Assembly (NCBI RefSeq): GCF_021130785.1 | Contig: NC_060214.1 | Location: forward strand, 107,482,001 to 107,546,000 | Source of the DNA: Homalodisca vitripennis | Taxonomy: Eukaryota > Arthropoda > Insecta > Hemiptera > Cicadellidae | DNA: 64,000 bases | Direction: 5' to 3' | Shown: positions 56,151 to 64,000 of the stretch, piece after piece | Position numbering within the stretch: position 1 is the stretch's first letter | How the letters are laid out: each line of letters starts with the position of its first letter | The notes under the pieces: generated by a model | Seen by the model: the letters and a program-made list of their open reading frames with translations, nothing else | The model's database searches: none | What the model was told of the DNA's origin: nothing | Program-made: the position numbers and the translations under genes

Positions 56151-56679
56151 TGGTGCAAAACCTTAACAACTAAATTACTTAGCTTCGTTTGGAATAATAA
56201 CCATCCAATGGTGAAGAACTAAAACTCATTATATCCCCTTTCCATCTCACATAAAATTCATGGAGTTTTTACTGTCTTGAAATCAAGGTACGGTTTCGTT
56301 GTAACTAAACAATTAAGGGAGTACATTTGAAAATAAATCAAAATAATGTAAATATGTTATATTCTTACAAAGAGCAATATAAATATTTTTACTCTAATTG
56401 ACACAAACACAAGTGATGTAATGGTTCTGTATAACTTAGTTAATAAGTAGCAACATTCATTATTATGGTGAATTTCAAAAGGGGATGAATATTTACTGAA
56501 TTACTTTTTTAATCTCGTGCTGTTTTCACATTTTATCGATAAATGTATTGCACAGGGTTATAAATCCTCAAGTCTATTTTTATATCATATTACACCTTAT
56601 GTTGGATTAGAAATTGATATCGTACTGCTTAGGTATAAGTATCTTCAATAAGAATAATAAGTGCATGCAATATACAAGA
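56151..56679. other. Unassigned AT-rich region
   Basis: No feature recognised. Confidence 0.45.
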
Positions 56680-57172
56680 ATCACCAGAGCCTAGGAGATG
56701 CTCACCAATACAGCAGTAGGAATAACACAAACTTTGCCATGCTGATTCACCTCACGCCCTCTACGAGAAGAAACCGTGCTACGCAGGACCCAAGCTGCTC
56801 AACCTCCTACCTGAACAGTTAAAAAGAATCTGTGAAGACAAAACCTTCAACAAGCATCTCATGGAGTGGTTACTGGAGCACACCTTCTACACTTTGGAAG
56901 AATTTTTCAACTGGAAGAACAACTAGACTAATCTCACTTCATTTACCTTTACATAGATTTTAATCAAGACAACTTATATCTGAACTTCTTTTAACCAAAC
57001 TTTTTGTTTATCTAACAGTGTTGATGCAACTTCTGTTCTCAAATAATATTTAAATAAAGAAGTTTGTCTATTGTCTAAGTCTCCAAACCTTTTGCTTATC
57101 TAACAATGTTGATGCAACTTCTGTTCTCAAATAATATTTAAATAAAGAAGTTTTGTCTATTGTCTAAGTCTC
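56680..57172 (+). pseudogene. LINE 3' end with duplicated 3' UTR
   Basis: ORF2 C-terminus from about 56750: HALYEKKPCYAGPKLLNLLP, then MEWLLEHTFYTLEEFF and a stop at 56926. The 3' end, aataaagaagtttgtctattgtcta, is present twice: 56998-57084 and 57085-57172 are near-identical 87-88 bp units. Confidence 0.7.
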
Positions 57173-58249
57173 AAGTATTATTTTAACGCACTGGCCACTA
57201 CAATATTATCTAATATTTTAAATTTGTACAGAAAAACGATTATATTGTTTTGCTTACAAATTATTTATTATTGTTGGGGTAACATTTGTCATGAATTATA
57301 TATCACAACTGTTTTGTAATTTTTTGTCAGAATGGGATGAATAAAATTGTTTTTATTCTTTATTCGTACAACTATTGTATTTTCAAGTTCAATAGTTAGT
57401 GTAATTCAGAAACTGTTGATTGTATTGATCTGTGAATAGTTTAATTTAATTTAGTAAGGAAGTTTAATGAAGTATATACTCTTAAATGGGCCATTTTAAA
57501 TCAGTGTTACACTTACAGAGGGTTTTCCTTAAATGCACACTTTGTTCTCCCACTGTGCGACAGAGCAGCCAAGTATTCTACACATAACATAAGCTATGGT
57601 GGGGAAGGTTGATTCAGGGACTATGAGTTGTTTATCCGGATTAATTGGGACCGAAAGTGATCTGGACAAACCAGGAGTACAGTAAAAACAAGATAGATTA
57701 TAAGGAATGTATTTGTTACAAATATAACAGTGAAAGAGATTCAATTTGTGATTTTGTTTCACAGAGATGTAATATAGAGAAAACAAATAAAAAGTAATGT
57801 TTTGTAGTTGTTTTAAAAAACCCAGTGAATGTCTTATTTAAACATACTCAGCTCCTGAGTATATTTCAATATTTAACATATTGAAACAGCTCCTGAGAAT
57901 TATAATCACGGAGAAGTTTCAAGATCATTATTTCCAACGAAGTATATGACTATCTTTCAACATCAGCTGATCTAGCTGTGCTGTGATATCAGAATGGTCA
58001 TAATATCTTCCGCTTTTTCATTATCACATTGGTTTTCACCATCCTGTGTTACTGTTAAATATCAAGATTTCTGATACTCTTGTTGTGCATCAATGCCATT
58101 GTCGGTCTGTGGCCAACCATTTACAATAATTTGTTACTATAATGTACGCATTATGCTGAATACTAAACAAGTGTTAACTGAAAAACAAATTAAGCTGAAA
58201 ATTCAATAAAAATATTTTCTTTATTAAAAGATGTGCATAAATCATTAAT
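57173..58249. other. Unassigned region
   Basis: AT-rich; no gene or named repeat seen. Confidence 0.45.
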
Positions 58250-59935
58250 CAATTTTATGAATTGAATTTCCAAAGAACACTTTATAAAATCATTAGGAAG
58301 TTGAAATAAGCATTTTATTTTGTTAGAACTCCCAGGTGGGGTAACTAATTATGTGAAAGAGTTGAAGATAATATCGTTTTTATGTTTAAATGTCTTTTTA
58401 AAAATTCTTTATACATATTCAAATCATTAGTTTTGAGAACATTCTTTATGTCATAGTTTAGATATTTAAAATTATCTGATATTAACTGAAAACATTCTTT
58501 TCTGGCATATTCATAATTTGGGCATTGTAGTACCACATGATTAATTGTCTCTTCCTCACCCAAAGTACAATTCAAACATAATGGAGTAAAATATTTTTTA
58601 AATGCAAACATCTTACTGTTTACTCTGGCATGACCCAGTCTCAGGCGATAAATTATGATGACTTCCTTCCTGAACAGTTAACTATTTTTAAACCAAGGAA
58701 AATAACTTACCATTTTTACAATATGTTTTTACCAGTGAGCTTCTTGAGTCGATTCAAAGATTACCTGATAGTCTTCAATCCCCTTTCTTAAAGTCCTCCT
58801 AAGGGACATTAATTTCTAGAACTTTCACGCCTGCCGTTATTGTATCTCTGGCTAATAATTTGTCCACTCTTTCATTAGATTCTAGTGAAATATGCCCTGG
58901 AATCCGTACGAACAATATATTTTTTTATCTAATACTTTCAACTCATACACTATGCTTATAATTAATTGGTTATTATTCTTACCTTTGCTATAATTGAAGA
59001 TTGCTATAACCGCCACTTGAGAGTCGGTACATATAACTGCATTATCATATTGAGTATTATTGATAAATTGCACTGCTTTATATATAGCTATTAATTCGGC
59101 ACTATAGCTAGACATATATTTGCTAAGAGAATATAAGGCAGTGGTATTGGTCTGGAATCAGAAAGGCAGCGCCACACCCAGCGTCAGTTTTGGACCCCCA
59201 CAGTGTAAACATAAACATAACCTAAATAAAATCGCGACATTTTTTCTAACCAAAATTGTTTAAGAGTTTTGTTTATTCGTATTCTTTTTTGTTACTTATA
59301 AATGTGTTAATCTTGTATCGCCTTCTATAATATTTTCTTCAATAAATAAGGGTAATTTAAAATCCCAGCCGTTTTTAAATCCTTCCATTTCCATGTTAGG
59401 CACCATTTCAGTTATATTATTGAAAGATGTTATGAATAGTGGTAACATTCTTTTGCCAGTAAACACTATTTTGACTTAACATATTTAAGTAAACCTGTTT
59501 CTAAATGCTGGGTGGTTATTTTCTAAAAGTATCTTGTATACCGGTACTAAGTTATCTGTAAGAATATTTCTGGTGTCTAGTGGCATCACAGCAGCTTCAG
59601 CTTGTAGTGCTATAACTGGTGTGGTGCAAAAGGAGCTAAGGCAAGTCTGAGTGCCTGATTTTGAATTAAATCTAGTTTACCCAAATCCCTCCCTGATATA
59701 TGACCAAACAATGCACAACAATAATCTAATTTTGATCTTATTAGGCTTGTATATACTTGTGTGGCAAAATTAGGGTTACAGCCCTTTGTTCCACAACTAA
59801 TACATTTAATAATATTTAGATCTTTAGAACATCTATTTAATTGGTCCATAATATGTTGTTTAAAGGTTAATTTATGATCCAAAATGATCCTAAAATTGTA
59901 ATGTCTCTAAATGGAATAAGGTGACCATTAATTGT

Positions 59936-60777
59936 GGTAATTCTAAGCAATATATGGGTCAACCTCGATTTTTCTCATATTACAATATAATGTTCCAATA
60001 GTCAATTAGAAAAGGAAATGACTAGAATTTCTTGCCGGAAAGCAGTTATAGGGAGCAGGCAACTCATATTACAATATAATGTTCCAATGGTCAATTAGAA
60101 AAGGAAATGACTAGAATTTCTTGCTGGAAAGCAGTTATAGGGAGCAGGCAACCGCGAGGATTACCTATTAGTGATCAGGGGCACTGACGTGATCTGGGCT
60201 TCAAATTTGGAACTACTCGAGTTAATTTTTTTTCTAAAAGAGCAAGCAGCGCGAAGCGCTGCGCAGCGGGCAAGTATCGTGCGTGATCTTCGTATATACT
60301 GAATTGATTCAGGCCAAAAGGAATGACACAGATTCCTTTACCAGATTTTTACGGAGATTTTGTATTGGGCGGATTATATTGGTTTACTTTGCTTTCCAGC
60401 ATGTAATTATGTGTTTAAAATTGTTTTACATACATTACCTACATTATATTGTAATATGTAATAACAATTTATTAGAAATTTTTAATAAAAAAAAGGATCA
60501 GCACGATGCCTGCCCGCTGCGCAGCGCTTCGCGCTGCTTGCTCTTTTAGAAAAAAAATTAACTCGAGTAGTTCCAAATTTTAAGCCCAGATCACGTCAGT
60601 GCCCCTGATCACTAATAGGTAACTCTAAGCAATATATGACCGTCTGGCGGTTGCCTGCTCCCTATAACTGCTTTCCGGCAAGAAATTCTAGTCATTTCCT
60701 TTTCTAATTGACTATTGGAACATTATATAGTAATATGAGAAAAATCGAGGTTGACCCATATATTGCTTAGAATTACC
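59936..60777. mobile_element. Foldback/MITE with 8-bp target duplication inside the LINE
   Basis: The ends are GGTAATTCTAAGCAATATAT and its reverse complement, flanked by exact TTAATTGT copies (59928-59935 and 60778-60785). The long inverted arms include gcgcagcgcttcgcgctgc (both strands) near the centre. The left arm has an 89-bp unit in tandem (59975-60063, 60064-60152) that the right arm has only once. Non-coding, 842 bp. Confidence 0.88.
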
Positions 60778-60837
60778 TTAATTGTGAGTTAGTCAATGCT
60801 GACTTGTCTTTTCCTTGAAAATCATACAGTGTTGCAT

Positions 60838-61102
60838 ACAGTATTGCCAATGGCATAGTGTAGCGGGTACGGCAGCTATCGCAAGATAACCAGATCAAGA
60901 AATGTCGAGCGTGGCTGCTGCTTGGATGGGTGACCGCTGAGCGATCCTGTCCTTGCAAGCAGCCCGCCTGCCCGGCCATTTGTGGTGGTTCGGAAGTTGC
61001 CTGTAAGCCGTTGGTCCTCAGGTTAAGTGTTAGAGAGGGCTTCTTAGCCCTAACTTCGCCTGGTAAAATAAGACATTCTTTACTTTTTTTCCACTTTTTT
61101 TT
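60838..61102 (+). mobile_element. 5S rRNA-derived SINE (SINE3 type)
   Basis: The head, from GCCAATGGCATAG (60846), follows 5S rRNA: gccaa-g-ccata at the 5' end, then cagatcaagaaatgtcgagc, gtgg, and the internal control region cttggatgggtgaccgc. The 3' part (about 61010-61070) is the hairpin tail tagagagggcttcttagccc also seen at 25350-25435. The 10-bp direct repeat AGTGTTGCAT flanks it (60828-60837, 61103-61112), the mark of LINE-driven insertion. It sits in the minus-strand LINE. Confidence 0.85.
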
Positions 61103-61300
61103 AGTGTTGCATTTTGATTCATTCAAAACATCATTGTAAATTATCAAATACACTAATTAGTTTCTGTGAGAAATATACGACTATGTCATCAGCATGCTAC
61201 AAAGACTTCATTTCACTGGCTAGACTTACATTAATTTGAGAAATATATATAGTGAATAACAATGGTGATAACACCAAGTTCTCCAATTACATTCTTTTCT

Positions 61301-61962
61301 TTCTTCAAGAAAACGCTTTTCTCTCACACTACTAGCACCATCAACAACGGGGTTACCACTGACCAACACCAAAAACAAAAATCCTCATTTACCTACTAAA
61401 TAATAAATAAAACTATAAAAGTAACACTCATGACACACTCTTGAGGACAGTTAAATATGTTGCCATATTTAATATATTAACTTGATTAATTTTTTTCTAA
61501 TAAAATTTTCAACTAGACCAATATACACTTTAAGTTAATAACCCACAATTTAATTTTTCTCCCTGTTAACGTAAAAACTTTAATCTTTACTTAACTTTAT
61601 ACTTTAATTTAATGTAACTGAAATCCTTATATGTGCATCAAGGACATTATGAGTTAGGGGCTCCAGCTTGCAAAATAAATTTTCTAAGGAGAAGTAAAAT
61701 TAACAGAAATGAAATATTTCTGTCTTTGTGCTAGGAGTTAAATGGTTATTCTTCTCCTGTATATAATTTTAACTTAAATTAAAAAATGAAAATATGCCAA
61801 ATTTGTAAGTCACTGGGACATAAAAGGAGCCGCTAAAATGAAAATGACCAAAACACTGTTTCACCGGAATTATGTATGGCCCAATTTGCATTCTGAAATA
61901 ATTTATATACACTATTCTTGACAACTTGTCTGTTTCAAAGGTTATTTTAACAAAACTAGTGT
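61301..61962. other. Between LINE ORF1 and RT pieces
   Basis: No coding motif was recognised. If 58250-62560 is one LINE, the endonuclease should be here and has been lost. Confidence 0.4.
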
Positions 61963-62560
61963 CTAATAGAAATCCATTAACTTATTTTTTAATCTTTGTA
62001 CTTCTAAAATAGGGTACTCACATGTTGTCTCTTGTAGGATTTCTCCTTCTGTGACATCTCTTTCTACAAATGCTACCCCTGATGTATGAATTCTAATTGT
62101 TGGTACAAACACATTAAATTGGGTTACGTGTATTGACGTTACTATATTATTGGCGGCAACATAAGATTTGTAAGTTATTACTAAGTTCTTACCTGCTCTA
62201 TTGATGAAATCAACATCGGTATGATGGGACTTTATTATTTTACCGATTCGAAAAGGATTGATATTTTGTTTATTTTTATCTTGAACTATCACTTCAAAAG
62301 GACCAACATTCCACTCATTGTATAGTCTAACAATATATTGTTTTTTGTGTTGTGAAGATTCTGGTACTGAACTGTCCACTTTACTTTGGTGCACTAAATC
62401 AGTGGGGTCATAAATATTTTCTGCCTGATCTCATTTTCTTTTATTTTGTATTTCAGTAATATCCATATTAGCTTCAGAATAAGTATGGTCAATAATAGAA
62501 CTTACCGCTTATTTTATCTCATCGCCCTCCATATTTTCAAGATTCATGTTATCTGGGTTG
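61963..62560 (-). pseudogene. LINE ORF1 (gag-like) fragment
   Basis: The 143-residue frame at 61963-62394 reads YNEWNVGPFEVIVQDKNKQN, then NPFRIGKII, DFINRAGKNLVITYKSY and TEGEILQETTCEYPILEVQ. This resembles ORF1 proteins of I-type LINEs (the GPFxVxIE...HPxxIGK...NRIGxN pattern). It lies on the same strand and at the expected upstream side of the RNase H LINE, so it may be the same copy. No CCHC knuckles are visible. Confidence 0.6.
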
Positions 62561-62799
62561 GCTAGACCTGCAGACATGTCAGGCCCAGCCGTAACAAGTT
62601 TGTGAAAAAGTTAACTCTACTTTTGATAATTCTTAAAAGGATAATCTTAAAAATGTATAATAGAGACTATGGGTCTTAGTGGTACAAAACAAAAAAGTGT
62701 TAGATATTTACATACTAACTACTGTATTTACCACACAGTGACAAACAAAGGGTTAAACACTGCTCAGCACAAGGCTGCAAAGAAGCTCCTTAACAGTAA
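62561..62799. other. Unassigned
   Basis: Short AT-rich stretch without recognised content. Confidence 0.4.
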
Positions 62800-63566
62800 T
62801 TTTACAACAACTTATCAGAACGACTTTTGATTCAAACACGAATGATTCTTCTGAAGCCATGCTGCCTGTCTGTTAGAATATTGTTATCTTGTAGGTGATG
62901 GAGAACGTGTTCAAGTACTATTTTTTAAATTACTTTGGATGTTGTAGCAATGAGTGAAATAGGCCTATAGTTTGTAATTAGTTTGAGACCTGGTTGCTCT
63001 TTGATTCTCTCTCACTATTTATAATTTCCAAAATCGCTTTGCTTTTATTTTATGAAATTTTTATATGGTCAGCACTTGTTTGACGTCTTAGAGCCTTTAA
63101 TTTAAAATCATATGTTTTCTTTAGTGCAATCATTTGATTTTTATCTTCCTACGTTCCACTTAAACGATAATTGAAAATCCCAGTATGATCTGAAATTCCA
63201 TTTTTCAGCACTTGCACATTTATATTACACATCTCTATATTGCTACAGATGACATCTATCGAGAAGGATGAGTCTCTGGAGATCCTGGTTGGTGGGAGAT
63301 CAATTCTTGTAAAACCGTGATCGCGTAGAATTTTGTTAAAAAGTCGTTTCTCTATAGAGAACCAGATTGTCAATATTCACATCTCCAATCATAATGGTGT
63401 TATTTTTCATTGTTTTTAGTGTGTTGAGCACTTCGCTTAATATGTCAAGCCTTTGATGAACAATCTCTAAATGTTTATCAGGAGGGCGATAAACTCCAAT
63501 GATGTTTAAAGGGGATACAGCAAATTGTGAGTTACAAAATAACCATACAGATGCTTCAATATGCAA
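62800..63566 (-). pseudogene. LINE endonuclease plus start of RT
   Basis: Minus strand: ASVWLFCNSQFAVSPLNIIG, VYRPPDKHLE and NTIMIGDVNIDN (63566-63370), then VLKNGISDHTGIFNY (about 63180), the endonuclease C-terminal SDH box. After that comes NYRPISLIATTSKVIEKIVL-like RT (across frameshifts) and DRQHGFRR near 63000-62840. 5'-truncated and frame-broken. Confidence 0.7.
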
Positions 63567-63569
63567 GAT

Positions 63570-63900
63570 TCAATTACCTTACTTAGTATGGGGACAATTG
63601 CAATTGGACGATAGTTCTCAGGGTTATTTCTGTCACCTTTTTTGAAAATAAGTGTCTCTTGGCAACCTTTAAACATTGAGGAAAACTACCCTCAAGAAAC
63701 ATACAGTTTACAAGATAAGTAAGTGGAGCTAATTATTGCATCTATTATGCTTTTGATTACGTAATTAGATAAACCAAATACATCCTCACTTCGGGAGTTG
63801 ATAATTTTGTTAACTACGTACTTAACTGTTTTTTTTTTTAATTGATTTCCACCTGAAATAATTTTTAGATATTTCAAGACAGAAAATTGCTCAAAAGATC
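63570..63900 (-). pseudogene. Separate LINE RT N-terminal fragment
   Basis: Minus strand: NSRSEDVFGLSNYVIKSIID (about 63800), then GSFPQCLKVAK and FKKGDRNNPENYRPIAIVPI-like text across frameshifts, ending at SKVIESC near 63570. It stops exactly where the endonuclease of the next LINE piece begins. Confidence 0.65.
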
Positions 63901-64000
63901 CAAATAATTAATATTATTTTACATGTCATTTACTGTGTTTATCTGTTTATTTATAAATTAGTTGTTCAATACATCTGCAAAGAGATAATTTTTTATTGTG

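Larger units (their letters stand above)
58250..61300 (-). pseudogene. I-type LINE with RNase H, cut by two insertions
   Basis: Read on the minus strand: an RT catalytic box HADDIVVYF with ISQINVSLASEMKSL before it (about 61260-61150); then, after the SINE and the foldback element, INGHLIPFRDITILG (about 59930-59890), LDHKLTFKQHIMDQLN and LIRSKLDYCCALFGH (59882-59610); then RNase H (about 59190-58880) with DAGCGAAFLIPD, SSYSAELIAIYKAVQFI and CTDSQVAV; then a Cys/His box CLNCTLGEEETINHVVLQC (58560). The RT-RNase H order and the C-terminal zinc motif fit I-like clades (I, R1, LOA). It is dead: YADD is altered and several frames are shifted. Confidence 0.8.

Overview
The window is animal nuclear DNA, almost certainly from an insect. 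It is AT-rich, its genes are split by GT-AG introns, and it is full of retroelements and DNA transposons. Nothing bacterial is present. A hemipteran would fit the style of the repeats, but the sequence does not prove the order. I ran no searches; all families were named by reading translations.

Three host genes can be reconstructed. (1) At 36-4432 (+) lies a complete four-exon gene for a 195-residue secreted protein rich in Gly, His and Tyr. (2) At 5085-38941 (-) lie the first six exons of pelota (Dom34, the ribosome-rescue factor), spread over 34 kb. The C-terminal third is not in the window, so the rest of the gene should lie left of base 1. The secreted-protein gene would then sit inside a pelota intron on the opposite strand. 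(3) At 46400-49740 (+) lies a three-exon gene for RPA3, the small subunit of replication protein A. Its middle exon has been tandemly duplicated, leaving decoy copies just upstream.

Most of the rest is mobile DNA. A 9.6-kb Ty3/Gypsy element at 5640-15254 has two identical LTRs, open gag and pol frames and a 4-bp target duplication, 76 bp from a pelota exon, so it is very young. Pelota introns 1 and 2 hold LINE remnants. Intron 1 also holds a Merlin-like element (32273-37814), interrupted by a LINE that is itself interrupted by a further TIR element. A short Merlin-like relative lies in RPA3 intron 1. The right third (53.9-64 kb) is a graveyard of LINE pieces, including an RNase H-bearing LINE cut by a 5S-rRNA-derived SINE and by a foldback element with an 8-bp target duplication.

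I found no previously undescribed multi-gene system. The points most worth a second look are the RPA3 exon duplication, the young Gypsy copy inside pelota, the 5S-derived SINE with its shared tail, and a foldback family whose ends carry a hammerhead-like core motif.
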